From assembly GCA_001873995.1 (NCBI GenBank), contig MNVR01000035.1:1-64000 (forward strand): DNA of 64,000 nucleotides. The letters run 5' to 3'. This stretch comes from Candidatus Phelpsiimicrobium noxiivivens (GTDB taxonomy: Bacteria; Omnitrophota; Gorgyraeia; Velamenicoccales; Velamenicoccaceae). Under the pieces are notes generated by a model that did no database searches, was not told where the DNA came from, and saw only the letters and a program-made list of their open reading frames with translations. Position numbers and translations under genes: made by a program. Of this stretch, positions 34,290 through 43,521 are shown piece by piece (position 1 is the first letter of the stretch; each line of letters begins with the position of its first letter).

Positions 34290-35713
34290 AAAAAGAACCA
34301 ATTAGGCCTAAGGAAAAAGACATCATTCCCAGGGTTAAGGGTTTTGATGAAGTAGTACAGGGCTTTTCCGAACAAGAAGCGCTGCAAGAGGCGGCGCGTT
34401 GCATCCAATGTAAAGACCCCAAATGCATAGCGGGTTGCCCTGTCGGTATTGATATTAAGGCATTTATAAACCAGATAACTAAAAAAGATCACGACGGCGC
34501 GTATTTTACCATCTGTCAAAAGAATAACTTCCCTTCTATCTGCGGACGGATATGCCCGGCCGAATATCAATGCCGCAAGGCCTGTGTGTTTACTAATAAA
34601 CGATCACCATTTGCGTCTAAAGAGGCCATAAATATCCATTTTCTAGAAAGATTTGTAGGAGACAACGGCGCCCGTAAAGGCCTCCAGGCAAAAGCAGAAG
34701 GCAATAATAAATATTCTGGGATGAAAGTAGCTGTCGTCGGTTCAGGCCCAGCCGGCTTATGCTGCGCCGGAGAACTGGCAAAGCGCGGTATTAAGGCCGT
34801 CATTTTCGAAGGGCTGCATAAAACTGGCGGGGTCTTAAGATACGGCATCCCTCCTTTCAGGCTTCCGAACAATATTTTGGATCTTGAGATAGATTCGCTT
34901 AAAAAACTAGGCGTTGAAATAAAAACTAATTACATTATCGGCAGAGTAAAAACGATAGATGAGCTTTTCGCCGAAGGTTTTCGCGCCATTTTCCTTGGAC
35001 TTGGCGCAGGCGTGCCTTCTTTTATAGGTATTCCTGGCGAAAATTTGTGCAATATTTATTCGGCGAATGAATTTTTAACCAGAGTTAACCTGATGCGCGC
35101 CCATAAATTTCCCGAATACCACACACCGGTCAATATAGGCAAACATATAATAGTTATAGGGGGCGGGAATACGGCGATAGACGCGGCACGTGTTGCCCTA
35201 AGGCTCCAGCATATGAATGGAATTGAGCAGGATACCTCTATTTCCTATAGGCGCACTGAGGCAGAGATGCCGGCGCGCCGGCTTGAAATAGAACATGCCA
35301 GGGAAGAAGGCGTCAAATTCGACCTTTTAGTAAAACCTGAAAGCTTCGTAGGCGATGAAAAAGGTTTTGTCAGAAAGATGCGTTCTTCGCGGTGTAAACT
35401 CGCAGAGCAGGATAACAGCGGCAGGCGCAGGCCGATCGTCATTCCTGACAGCTCTTTTGAAGCTGATTGCGATCTTGCTATAATAGCTATAGGATCAGGG
35501 GCCAACAAAATACTTACCAGCGTTACGCCTCGGCTTGCAATTGATCAATACGGCAACGTCACGATCAACCCTGAGACTATGGAAACTTCCATAAAGGGAG
35601 TTTTCGCCGGAGGAGATATTACCGCGGGTGAAGGAACTGTTATAGAAGCAATGGGGATGGCCAAAAAAGCGTCTTGCGCTATTTTGAATTATTTAGAAAA
35701 ACGCTATAATTAA
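34286..35713 (+). CDS. nfnB: NADH-dependent ferredoxin:NADP+ oxidoreductase, beta subunit
   Basis: 475 residues from the ATG at 34286 (ATGA overlap with nfnA); a TTG three codons earlier is less likely. The N-terminal Fe-S domain has CIQCKDPKCIAGCP and CGRICPAEYQCRKAC. The FAD site is AVVGSGPAGLCCAGELA (~residue 150) and an NADPH-binding GGGNTAIDAARVA follows. The C-terminus is FAGGDITAGEGTVIEAMGMAK. The same fold occurs in glutamate synthase small chain (GltD), but the immediate nfnA partner favours NfnB. The electron-bifurcating reaction links NADPH, NAD and ferredoxin. Confidence 0.88.
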   Translation: MKKEPIRPKEKDIIPRVKGFDEVVQGFSEQEALQEAARCIQCKDPKCIAGCPVGIDIKAFINQITKKDHDGAYFTICQKNNFPSICGRICPAEYQCRKACVFTNKRSPFASKEAINIHFLERFVGDNGARKGLQAKAEGNNKYSGMKVAVVGSGPAGLCCAGELAKRGIKAVIFEGLHKTGGVLRYGIPPFRLPNNILDLEIDSLKKLGVEIKTNYIIGRVKTIDELFAEGFRAIFLGLGAGVPSFIGIPGENLCNIYSANEFLTRVNLMRAHKFPEYHTPVNIGKHIIVIGGGNTAIDAARVALRLQHMNGIEQDTSISYRRTEAEMPARRLEIEHAREEGVKFDLLVKPESFVGDEKGFVRKMRSSRCKLAEQDNSGRRRPIVIPDSSFEADCDLAIIAIGSGANKILTSVTPRLAIDQYGNVTINPETMETSIKGVFAGGDITAGEGTVIEAMGMAKKASCAILNYLEKRYN

Positions 35714-35716
35714 AAC

Positions 35717-35744
35717 TTGACATCTGGGAGAAGTATGTTAAACT
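35717..35744 (+). promoter_or_regulatory. candidate promoter in the nfnB-csp gap
   Basis: TTGACA (35717-35722), 16-bp spacer, TAAACT (35739-35744). A transcript from here would begin ~175 nt before the cold-shock gene and read first into the terminator at 35782. It could make a short RNA or a long attenuated leader. Confidence 0.4.
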
Positions 35745-35781
35745 TATTTTCGTAGTAAACAAAAGATTAGAAGTCTAGACA

Positions 35782-35816
35782 CCGCAAGGGAAGGATATCT
35801 AACCTTGCGGTTTTTT
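35782..35816 (+). terminator. intrinsic terminator after nfnB
   Basis: Perfect 8-bp stem CCGCAAGG (35782-35789) / CCTTGCGG (35803-35810), 13-nt loop, followed by TTTTTT. It could end the nuo-ehr-nfn transcript or attenuate the cold-shock leader. Confidence 0.82.
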
Positions 35817-35833
35817 ATTCAAGTCATTGTTTG

Positions 35834-35890
35834 CCCCGTTAGAAAGCTAAATTATCTAGCAGGTAAAGGTGATAAAGGCTTCTAACGGGG
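35834..35890 (+). repeat. inverted repeat CCCCGTTAGAA...TTCTAACGGGG in the csp leader
   Basis: An 11-bp perfect stem (35834-35844 with 35880-35890) continues by AGC/GC with one bulge around a ~30-nt loop. The word CCCCGTTAGA also occurs at 47187-47196. On the plus strand it lies between the terminator and the csp ribosome site, so it may fold in the mRNA leader or be a dispersed repeat. Confidence 0.6.
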
Positions 35891-35926
35891 TTTACTATAA
35901 TTTTGCGCAAAGGAGGTAACAAGATA

Positions 35927-36127
35927 ATGGCAAAGGGAGTTGTTAAGTGGTTTAGTAACCAAAAAGGTTACGGTTTCATCACTCCAGAGAATGGTAAGGA
36001 TGTATTCGTGCATCACACTGCTATTCAGGGAGAAGGTTACAAATCTTTAGACGAAGGCCAGCAAGTAGAGTTTGAAATAGAAAAAGGCCCTAAAGGTGAA
36101 CAGGCTACGAACGTAGTCAAACTATAA
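35927..36127 (+). CDS. cold-shock domain protein (CspA family)
   Basis: 66 residues, typical CspA length. RNA-binding motifs are KGYGFI (RNP1) and VFVHHTAI (RNP2). The start is the ATG at 35927, six-plus bases after a strong AAAGGAGG ribosome site; a TTG eight codons earlier overlaps that site and is rejected. Role: single-stranded RNA/DNA binding, mRNA unfolding. The ~110-nt region ahead holds a stem-loop. A terminator follows. Confidence 0.95.
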   Translation: MAKGVVKWFSNQKGYGFITPENGKDVFVHHTAIQGEGYKSLDEGQQVEFEIEKGPKGEQATNVVKL

Positions 36128-36141
36128 CCTAGAACGGAAAA

Positions 36142-36182
36142 ATAAGGTCCGGTCTCTTTATAGAGCCGGGCCTTATTTTTTT
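36142..36182 (+). terminator. intrinsic terminator between the two cold-shock genes
   Basis: Stem ATAAGGTCCGGTCTC (36142-36156) with GAGCCGGGCCTTAT (36163-36176), allowing G-U pairs and one bulge, followed by a long T-run. The second csp gene starts only ~19 nt later, so it depends on read-through. Confidence 0.78.
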
Positions 36183-36200
36183 ATAACAAGGAGGCTCAAA

Positions 36201-36413
36201 GTGCATACAGGAAAAATAAAGAAATTGGTAAACGACAGAGGCTTTGGTTTCATAGCCGATACTGACGGCAGAGAAGTATTTTTTCATCAGTCCAGCCTTG
36301 TAGAAGTATCTTTCTCTGATCTTACAGAAAGCCAAGACGTAGAATTTGACGTTGAAAATTCTGCCAAAGGCCCGCGCGCCATCAATGTGCGTAAGATAGT
36401 AGTCCCTGCTTAA
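36201..36413 (+). CDS. divergent cold-shock domain protein
   Basis: 70 residues, GTG start preceded by AAGGAGG at good spacing. The cold-shock fold is recognisable (GKIKKLVNDRGFGFI as RNP1, REVFFHQSSL as RNP2), but it differs from the first copy: FFHQS for FVHHT. Ends VRKIVV. Probably an RNA-binding paralogue. Confidence 0.88.
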   Translation: MHTGKIKKLVNDRGFGFIADTDGREVFFHQSSLVEVSFSDLTESQDVEFDVENSAKGPRAINVRKIVVPA

Positions 36414-36427
36414 GCACAGTGCTCAAG

Positions 36428-37717
36428 ATGAAAATAGTGCTTATAGAACCTCGTTCAAGCGAGGCCAATGTCTATAGCAAAATATCCATGCCCCTATTAG
36501 GCCCTGTTTATCTGGGGACTATACTAAAAAACAGGGGCCATGAAGTAGAGATATATAACGAAGACATCCTCGCGCCTGACTATCAACACTTGGGCGCGGA
36601 TGTCGTCGGTATCTCAATCTTGACCTCCACAGCTCAGCGCGGCTACGAAATAGCCAAAAAATTCCCTAAAAATAAGGTAATAATCGGCGGCGTCCACGCC
36701 AGCCTCCTGCCCGAAGAAGCGCTAAAGTTCGCCAGGCAGGCCGTTGTCGGAGAAGCTGAAGGTGTCATTATTGACGTTGTTGAGGGCAAAAGGCCTGAAC
36801 CAATAGTCTTTGGCTCACCCATAGAAGATCTTGATACCTTACCAATCCCTGATTTTTCATTGATAAAAGGATATGGCTCAAGGCCCCTCATCATGCCTGT
36901 CTCCACTTCCCGCGGTTGTCCTTTTGATTGCAGTTTCTGTTCCGTCACCAAAATGTTTGGCCGCAAATACCGTTTTCGCAGCGCGGAAAACATCATAGAA
37001 GAATTAAAAGCCAGAAACACAAAGGCATTCTTCTTCTGCGATGATAACTTTACCGCGGATCCCAAACGCACTAAAATTTTGTTAGGGCTGATGTTATTAA
37101 ATAAAATAGATGACTGGGTCTGCCAGGTCCGTTGCGACGTCACAAAAGATAGCGAACTATTAGACTTAATGAGCCGCGCCGGATGTAAAGTCGCCTGCGT
37201 AGGTTTTGAATCTATCAACCCAATGACACTAAAGGCGTATCAAAAAAAACAGACCCTTGAAGACATAATAAGCGCTGTCCGCTCTTTTCATAAAAGAAGG
37301 ATCAAGATCCACGGCATGTTCGTGCTCGGCGGTGATGACGACAGTAAAAAGACTATCTTAGACACCTTAAAATTTGCCATAAAACAGAGGATCGATACTA
37401 TTCAAATGATGATACTCACGCCCCTTCCAGGCACAAAAGTCTATGAAGTGCTGGAAGCGCAGAAGCGCATATTCACCAAAGACTGGAGCTTATACGACGG
37501 CCAGCACATCGTATTCAAACCTAAATTATTATCCGCCCGAGAGCTACAGACAAGCGTCATGAAGGCATACGCTAAATTTTATTCTCTCTACCGATCATTC
37601 TCTTTACTCCTCAATCTGCATTTCAGAAATGCCGCATTCCGCCTTGTCGGCCATGTCATAATAAAAAAATGGATGAAACAAAACCGCAGAATGCCCTGGT
37701 TACTTTTTGAAAGTTAA
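36428..37717 (+). CDS. B12-binding-type radical SAM protein
   Basis: 429 residues from ATG 36428 (MKIVLIEP); a GTG three codons upstream is the alternative. Neither has a clear ribosome site. The N-terminal ~130 residues form a Rossmann-like B12-binding domain (GPVYLGTILKNRGHEVEIYNEDI, VVGISILTSTAQRGYEIAK). The radical SAM motif is CPFDCSFCS (CxxxCxxC) near residue 157. The lipid- or cofactor-modifying substrate is unknown; these B12-radical SAM proteins include methyltransferases and oxidoreductases. It shares a stop/start base (TAATG) with the AsmA gene, so it may act in envelope lipid modification. Confidence 0.85.
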   Translation: MKIVLIEPRSSEANVYSKISMPLLGPVYLGTILKNRGHEVEIYNEDILAPDYQHLGADVVGISILTSTAQRGYEIAKKFPKNKVIIGGVHASLLPEEALKFARQAVVGEAEGVIIDVVEGKRPEPIVFGSPIEDLDTLPIPDFSLIKGYGSRPLIMPVSTSRGCPFDCSFCSVTKMFGRKYRFRSAENIIEELKARNTKAFFFCDDNFTADPKRTKILLGLMLLNKIDDWVCQVRCDVTKDSELLDLMSRAGCKVACVGFESINPMTLKAYQKKQTLEDIISAVRSFHKRRIKIHGMFVLGGDDDSKKTILDTLKFAIKQRIDTIQMMILTPLPGTKVYEVLEAQKRIFTKDWSLYDGQHIVFKPKLLSARELQTSVMKAYAKFYSLYRSFSLLLNLHFRNAAFRLVGHVIIKKWMKQNRRMPWLLFES

Positions 37718-40419
37718 TGAAAATAAAGAACATCCATATTGTTCTTGTAGTGCTTTTCCTTTGGGCAGCTGGCGGCCTCTATTACATAAATGAAATATTC
37801 CTGCCCACTTTTGTAGAAAAAAAGATCGTCTCAGGATTATCCAGTATTACCAAAGGAAGGGTCACTCTTGGAAAACTGAGTTTCAACATCTTGCGCGGCC
37901 TGGTAGCAAACGATATTGTATTATTTGATAAGGGAGACCCCAAAAAAGAACTCTGTTTTGTAAAAGAAGCCTCGGCGTCATTTCTTATCTTGCCCTTCTT
38001 AAAGGAAAAAAAGATAGTAGTGCCATCCATAAAGATCGCAGGCCTGCGCCTGGATATAATACGCCGGCAAGACAACACCCTCAACATCTCATACCTCGTC
38101 AACAAACCAGACAAACCATCCGAAAACAAAACGCCTGTTTTTCTTATAAAAAACCTAAATATAAACGGCTCTGAAATAACCTTTACGGACAACTCTTTTC
38201 AGGCGCCTGTTTCTATGGCTCTGAAATTAAACAACCTATTATGCGGCCTGTCGTGGAATAAAATAAACGCGCAGGCTGATATTGAGCTTATAAAAAATAC
38301 AAAGAAAACAAACATATCTGTCAAAGCCTCATATTCTTTCGCTAACCAAAATATTACAGCTCTAGCTTCTGCAAAAAATTTTGACGCAAAGGCTTACGAA
38401 CCATACTTAAAAGCCGCAGCCCCATGGTTAGATAACGCCACTCTCACAGAACTGAAGGCGGGTTATACCAGGACAAAAAACAATTCCATCATCAATGCCC
38501 AATTCACGATCCAGGACGCTAACGCGCGAGATCAAAACATCTGGCTCCGGGATGCTGATTGCTTTGGAACAATGACTATGGAAATTATCGCGGACGACTT
38601 TAAAAAAGCTGTTTATCACGGAAAGATAACTTGCGACAATGCCATATTAGATATTAAAAATACAGCTGAAACTAACGCAAAAATAGAAAAGAGTATTTTT
38701 GACTTTTTCTTAAAAGATAATATCGCGAAAATATCAGGAGTTATAGGCCTCTCAGGTATAAACGCCAAAAAAGACGCGCTAACACTTCAAAATGGGGCTT
38801 TAGAAAGCTATATCTGGCTGACTATACCCTTCGGGACTTCTGAGACTTTTGAAACTCAGAGCGACAAAATTTTCTCTTACGAAGGAACAGCTAAAATAAA
38901 AAGCGCGGATATATCAGGCATTAACAATATAGGCAAAATATCCGGTATCACATCAAATTTAAAATTTAAGGACAACAATGTGACAATTGAAAACGCTGAG
39001 TTCAAGGCCCTTGGATCAACGATAACAGCCGAAGGTAAAATAAAACAAAACATTCTTGATCTTGATCTAAGCGGCATTTTAGACCTGCAAAAACTGCCAT
39101 CCCTCTTGCCCAAGGATGCCAAACTTCCGGCTTTTGATATCTCCGGGACAACAGATGTCAAGATCCACGTAAAGTTAGGCCTGACAGGCAACACCACGCC
39201 TTTAATATCCGGAGAGGCTAAATTGGAAAACATGGGCCTGACCCTGCCGGAAAATGACCTAAAATTTGAAACTGAGTCAGGCCATCTTAAATTTGACTTA
39301 GCGGCCCAAAGCTGCCAATTGCATATTGACGCCTTTAAATATCAAAATGATACTTATAGTTTTGACGGCACGCTCAAAGACTTCAGCGCCCCTGCTGTCA
39401 GCGTGATCATTATTGGCAAAATATCAAAACTTCAATCGGAATTTACAAAAGATGGAAATATCCTGCGTGTCACCTCCCTAAAAGGCCAATTGGAGAACTC
39501 AGGGTTAAACATAAAGGGTGAGTTTAACAGCTCAAAGGGGAACATGAACCTGCAGGGATCGATGATCTTAGACATATCAGACATAGCAGGGCCCAAGTAT
39601 GTTGGAAAATGCGTTCTTGATATTGAAGCCTCCGGGCCTGTAAAAAATTATAAGATCTGGAACGCTAAAGTAACGGGCCATAGCAAGACTTTAAAATTCT
39701 CAGGCTATACAATAAAAAATATCGCGTTAAACTATAGCCAGGCCCAAAAGGAAGGCCTTATAAACGGTTTGTATTTTGACGCCTACGGCGGCAAGGGCCT
39801 TATAAAAGGCAGCGTCAAATTCTTAGATAATACAACTACATACTCCGCTAAAGGCATCCTGCAGGATATAGACCTATCGCTCCTAAGGCTTGATATGCCG
39901 ATAAAAGACAAGAATTTTTACGGGGTAGCGGCATTGAATATATCCGTCAATGGCAAAGACAACGATTTAAACAGTATAAAGGGCAACGGCGCCTTTGTCA
40001 TTAAAGACGGCAGCGTAGGAGAGTTCAACCCATTAAAAGGACTGGGCAACTTCTTATTTATATCAAGATTCAGCCATGTAGTTTTTACCCGCGCGCAAGG
40101 CGACTTCTATATTGCTGACAGTTGCGCCACTACTAATAATCTGGAGCTTTTAGGGCCTGAGCTAGGGCTTATAGCTGAAGGAAAGATATCATTTGACGGT
40201 ACGCTGGACTTTATTGTGAACACGCAGGTCTCTTTGCCGGGCCCTAATGGAGAAATAAACAACGTTGAACAAAAAGCCACGGAGACCATCAGTAAAGCGG
40301 CCGGCTTGACCGCCATCAAAGTAACGGGCACGGTCAAAGAACCTAAATATAAACTCCAGCCCATCGGTGAGAATATTATGAAGAAACTCGGTGAGATCTT
40401 TTCAAATATCGTCCCATAA
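37717..40419 (+). CDS. AsmA-family envelope protein, 900 residues
   Basis: One N-terminal TM segment (IHIVLVVLFLWAAGGLYYI) anchors a long, beta-rich periplasmic region. AsmA-type features include GRVTLGKLSFNILRGLVANDIVLFD, DITFKDN-like repeats and a C-terminal domain (RFSHVVFTRAQGDFYI, LDFIVNTQVSLPGPNGEINN) found in AsmA/DUF3971 proteins. These are thought to bridge membranes and move lipids. The 3' end overlaps rdgB on the other strand by 44 bp. A second AsmA-like protein is at 59732. Confidence 0.8.
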   Translation: MKIKNIHIVLVVLFLWAAGGLYYINEIFLPTFVEKKIVSGLSSITKGRVTLGKLSFNILRGLVANDIVLFDKGDPKKELCFVKEASASFLILPFLKEKKIVVPSIKIAGLRLDIIRRQDNTLNISYLVNKPDKPSENKTPVFLIKNLNINGSEITFTDNSFQAPVSMALKLNNLLCGLSWNKINAQADIELIKNTKKTNISVKASYSFANQNITALASAKNFDAKAYEPYLKAAAPWLDNATLTELKAGYTRTKNNSIINAQFTIQDANARDQNIWLRDADCFGTMTMEIIADDFKKAVYHGKITCDNAILDIKNTAETNAKIEKSIFDFFLKDNIAKISGVIGLSGINAKKDALTLQNGALESYIWLTIPFGTSETFETQSDKIFSYEGTAKIKSADISGINNIGKISGITSNLKFKDNNVTIENAEFKALGSTITAEGKIKQNILDLDLSGILDLQKLPSLLPKDAKLPAFDISGTTDVKIHVKLGLTGNTTPLISGEAKLENMGLTLPENDLKFETESGHLKFDLAAQSCQLHIDAFKYQNDTYSFDGTLKDFSAPAVSVIIIGKISKLQSEFTKDGNILRVTSLKGQLENSGLNIKGEFNSSKGNMNLQGSMILDISDIAGPKYVGKCVLDIEASGPVKNYKIWNAKVTGHSKTLKFSGYTIKNIALNYSQAQKEGLINGLYFDAYGGKGLIKGSVKFLDNTTTYSAKGILQDIDLSLLRLDMPIKDKNFYGVAALNISVNGKDNDLNSIKGNGAFVIKDGSVGEFNPLKGLGNFLFISRFSHVVFTRAQGDFYIADSCATTNNLELLGPELGLIAEGKISFDGTLDFIVNTQVSLPGPNGEINNVEQKATETISKAAGLTAIKVTGTVKEPKYKLQPIGENIMKKLGEIFSNIVP

Positions 40420-41002
40420 GAAAGCGCAATTTCATTAACGCCTTATAGCGATGGCTCATAGTATGTTTCACTGCGGGCCCCAATTCGGCAAAAGTCTTGC
40501 CATATTTCTCAATAACAAATACTGGATCATAGCCAAAACCACATCTGCCCTTCGGCCTAAAGCCTATTACCCCATCGCACTGCCCTGAAACAACACCTAC
40601 AAGGCCTCCTTGATCAACCAGGGCCACGCTACATTGATAACGAGCCATTCTTTTCTTTAGAGGCACATTTTTAAGTTCTTTAAGCAATTTTAAGTTGTTC
40701 TTTTTATCCGTTGCGCCGGCTCCTGAGTAACGAGCCGAATACACACCAGGCCTATTGCCCAAGGCTTTCACCTGAAGGCCAGAATCCTCGCCTAACACAA
40801 GTTTTTTTGTAAATTGAGCTATAGTAGAGGCCTTGATAATGGCGTTACGCGCGAAAGTCCTGCCGTCTTCTACTATACAGGGCATATTTTTATAATCAGC
40901 CAAAGAGGTTATCTTAAGCTTCATATACGCGAGTATCTCTTTGATCTCTTTTAATTTTTTTTTATTTCTGGTAGCGACTAAAAGTTCTAAGCGATGCGGC
41001 AT
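40376..41002 (-). CDS. rdgB: non-canonical purine NTP pyrophosphatase (RdgB/HAM1)
   Basis: 208 residues, normal length. Motifs are VATRNKKKLKEI (substrate/triphosphate site), VLGEDSGLQVKALG and GFGYDPVFV, with SHRYKAL near the end. It hydrolyses ITP/XTP to the monophosphate, cleaning the nucleotide pool. It is last in an 11-gene minus-strand operon, 3 bp after rph, and its 3' end overlaps the AsmA gene (convergent). Confidence 0.93.
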   Translation of the reverse strand: MPHRLELLVATRNKKKLKEIKEILAYMKLKITSLADYKNMPCIVEDGRTFARNAIIKASTIAQFTKKLVLGEDSGLQVKALGNRPGVYSARYSGAGATDKKNNLKLLKELKNVPLKKRMARYQCSVALVDQGGLVGVVSGQCDGVIGFRPKGRCGFGYDPVFVIEKYGKTFAELGPAVKHTMSHRYKALMKLRFLMGRYLKRSHRVSS

Positions 41003-41005
41003 AAT

Positions 41006-41722
41006 TTATTTGACGTCTTTCAATAATTCCTTCTGCATACTAATAAGCGACCCAACGCCTTTCGCGGCTATTACCAGCAGTTCATCCAACTCCTGCTTTG
41101 AAAAAGGTTTGCGCTCAGCAGTCCCCTGGATCTCAATAAAATCACCGCTTGATACCATGACAACGTTTAAGTCCACGTCGGCCTTTGAATCTTCCTCATA
41201 GGTCAGATCCAGGATCTTTGAACCCTCAACAATGCCTACGCTGGTCGCGGCTACGAATTCAGTAATAGGGAACCTGGATATCAGCCTCTTTTTCTTCATC
41301 GCGCTCAGGCAATCAACAAGCGCTATAAAGCTCCCCGTTATAGAAGCAGTCCTGGTGCCGCCGTCTGCCTGGATAACATCGCAATCTATATAAATAGTCC
41401 TCTCCCCTAATTCTTTCATAGCTACAGCTGAACGCAAAGACCTGCCCACGAGGCGCTGTATCTCAAAAACCCTGCCTGACTTGGACCGGTCGCGGTTTAC
41501 GCGCGAACAACAGGAACGCGGCAGCATGCCGTATTCCGCGGTCACCCAACCTGTACCCTTACCTTTTAAAAATGGCGGTACGCCCTCTTCAAAGCCCGCC
41601 GAGCAAACTACTCTTGTATCACCTATTTCTATAAGGCATGAACCTTCCGCGTGTTTTAAATATTTCCTGGCAACTGTCACTTTACGCATGTTGCAATACC
41701 CGCGCCCATCCTGCCTCATCAT
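41006..41722 (-). CDS. rph: ribonuclease PH
   Basis: 238 residues. N-terminal [23 protein letters not shown] and the arginine-rich strand GMLPRSC...[17 protein letters not shown] are family hallmarks. [17 protein letters not shown] follows. The phosphorolytic exonuclease trims tRNA 3' ends. It overlaps the fumarase beta gene by 4 bp (ATGA). Confidence 0.94.
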   Translation of the reverse strand: MMRQDGRGYCNMRKVTVARKYLKHAEGSCLIEIGDTRVVCSAGFEEGVPPFLKGKGTGWVTAEYGMLPRSCCSRVNRDRSKSGRVFEIQRLVGRSLRSAVAMKELGERTIYIDCDVIQADGGTRTASITGSFIALVDCLSAMKKKRLISRFPITEFVAATSVGIVEGSKILDLTYEEDSKADVDLNVVMVSSGDFIEIQGTAERKPFSKQELDELLVIAAKGVGSLISMQKELLKDVK

Positions 41723-42270
41723 GATCTGCCTCTCTTAAAAATATCCGTGCCTCGCGAATCAATGCCAACTATCAAAGGAAAATCTTTTACGCTGACCTTA
41801 TAGACAGCCTCCGGGCCAAGCTCTTTGAAACAAACAGGTTTTACAGATAACACCCGCTTTGACAAAAAAGCTCCGGCGCCGCCTGTCGCCAGAAAATAGA
41901 CGGCTTTATGTTTTTTTATAAGCCCCCTGACCTCTTCACTGCGCCTGCCCTTTCCTATCATGCCTTTTAACCCACAGGCAAGCAAAGGCTTAGTCATCTT
42001 ATCCATGCGCGCGCTCGTCGTAGGGCCGCAAGAACCTATTGTTTTTCCTGGCGGGGTACGCGTAGGCCCACAGTAATAAATGATCTGCCCCTTTAAGTCA
42101 AAAGGTAATTTCGCGCCTTTTTTGATCAACGCTGCCAACCGCTTATGCGCCTGGTCCCTGGCAGTAAAGATCTCACCGGTCAATAAGACTTCATCGCCTG
42201 CGCGTAGACGCGAGAATACCTTATCCTCAGGCGTTTGAAGTTTAACCAGATCTCTAAGAAAGTAAAGCAC
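41719..42270 (-). CDS. class I fumarate hydratase beta subunit (TtdB-like)
   Basis: 183 residues, the C-terminal half of two-subunit class I fumarases/tartrate dehydratases. Motifs are [26 protein letters not shown] and [24 protein letters not shown]. It overlaps the alpha gene by 17 bp. Substrate (fumarate or tartrate) cannot be read from sequence; fumarase is more likely in central metabolism. Confidence 0.9.
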   Translation of the reverse strand: MLYFLRDLVKLQTPEDKVFSRLRAGDEVLLTGEIFTARDQAHKRLAALIKKGAKLPFDLKGQIIYYCGPTRTPPGKTIGSCGPTTSARMDKMTKPLLACGLKGMIGKGRRSEEVRGLIKKHKAVYFLATGGAGAFLSKRVLSVKPVCFKELGPEAVYKVSVKDFPLIVGIDSRGTDIFKRGRS

Positions 42271-43099
42271 TGGCGCTCCTTAAGGCATGACAACTAATAT
42301 TGACGCATATGGGAAACCCGGCGATATGCGTAGAATGCGCCAGAATATTTACTCCAAGCACAGTCGTTTTACCACCTAAACCCATAGGCCCGATATCAAG
42401 CTTATTAGCCTCTTTTAACAACTCCTCTTCCAGCCTCGCCACATGTTTGAGCCCGCTTTTTTTATCAATAGGCCTCAAAAGCGCTTTTTTGGAAAGCTGG
42501 CAGGCATAATCAGCAGAACCCCCTATGCCTATGCCTAAGATATAAGGCGGGCACGCGTCAGGGCCGGCTTCTATCACGGCAGAAATAATGGATTTCTTTA
42601 TCTCTGCCATCGTAGCGGTAGGATACAACATAATAAGTTTCGTCTTGTTCTCACAGCCAAAACCCTTAGGCAGCACAGTCAATCTTAAACCTTTATGACG
42701 GCCTAGCCCAAAATGTATAACGCAGGGCGTAAAACCTGAAAGTAAACTGCGCTGTAACGGGTCGCGGACTACAGAATTCCTCAAAAACCCTCGATCGTAG
42801 CCATCTCTGACGCCTCTATTGATAGCGCTCTCCATATCAAGGCCTGTTATATCAACTCCACGCCCAATATCCACAAAAACAATAGGCAGGCCGGTATCCT
42901 GGCAGAGCGGAATACGCTCTGACTTTGCTATCTTGGCATTTTCCAATAACTGCTTTAATATCTTGCGCGCCTGTTTATTATTTTCTTTCTCCACAGCCCG
43001 AAGGAGAGCTTTTTCAACATCTCTGCGTAAATTGATATTAGAATCCAGGCAAAGACGGCTGATAGTATCAATAATATTTTTTTCAGTGATCTTTCTCAT
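42254..43099 (-). CDS. class I fumarate hydratase alpha subunit (TtdA-like)
   Basis: 281 residues. CQDTGLPIVFVDIGRG carries the first cluster Cys, and GFGCENKTKL plus PDACPPYILGIGIGGSADYAC the others, for the oxygen-sensitive [4Fe-4S] site. It converts fumarate and malate with the beta subunit. It starts 3 bp after queF. Confidence 0.92.
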   Translation of the reverse strand: MRKITEKNIIDTISRLCLDSNINLRRDVEKALLRAVEKENNKQARKILKQLLENAKIAKSERIPLCQDTGLPIVFVDIGRGVDITGLDMESAINRGVRDGYDRGFLRNSVVRDPLQRSLLSGFTPCVIHFGLGRHKGLRLTVLPKGFGCENKTKLIMLYPTATMAEIKKSIISAVIEAGPDACPPYILGIGIGGSADYACQLSKKALLRPIDKKSGLKHVARLEEELLKEANKLDIGPMGLGGKTTVLGVNILAHSTHIAGFPICVNISCHALRSASALLS

Positions 43100-43102
43100 C
43101 CG

Positions 43103-43504
43103 CTATTCTTTCGTGTTCTTTGACTCCCTTGTCACGGTCGTTGTAATGCCGCCCCTGGGATTAAACCGCGTAGTTATCTTAACCCAGCGCGGTTTACATG
43201 AACCTACAAGATCATCAAAAAGTTTATTGGCAAAATGTTCGTGAAAAATGCCTACATTACGATAAAAAGTAATATATTCTTTCAGAGACCTTAATTCCAC
43301 GCAGTATTTTGATGGCATGTATTCTATCAATATAACAGCAAAATCCGGCAATCCGGTCTTAGGGCAGATACAGGTAAATTCCGGAATATCAATGGTTATG
43401 ACATATTTTTTGTCAGGATATTGGTTTTTCCATACCTCAATATCCGGCGTCTTTAAACGGCGTATATGCCCCTGTAACCCTTCATAAGATAATTTTTTCT
43501 TCAT
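43103..43504 (-). CDS. queF: NADPH-dependent 7-cyano-7-deazaguanine reductase
   Basis: 133 residues from ATG 43504, the short single-domain (YkvM-type) QueF. The catalytic Cys is in FTCICPKTGLPDFA, and the NADPH-binding ELRSLKEYITFYRN and FHEHFAN follow. It reduces preQ0 to preQ1, the only known nitrile reduction of this kind. An upstream in-frame start (43552) would reach into an octamer repeat and is rejected. Confidence 0.93.
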   Translation of the reverse strand: MKKKLSYEGLQGHIRRLKTPDIEVWKNQYPDKKYVITIDIPEFTCICPKTGLPDFAVILIEYMPSKYCVELRSLKEYITFYRNVGIFHEHFANKLFDDLVGSCKPRWVKITTRFNPRGGITTTVTRESKNTKE

Positions 43505-43521
43505 AGTATCCCACGCGCCTA

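Noticed and set aside
34286-35713. Glutamate synthase small subunit
   Set aside because: Same fold, but no large subunit and an immediately adjacent NfnA partner.
35896-35901. TATAAT box right before the csp ribosome site as its promoter
   Set aside because: No -35 at proper spacing and the start would fall inside the ribosome site, too close for the AAAGGAGG to work.
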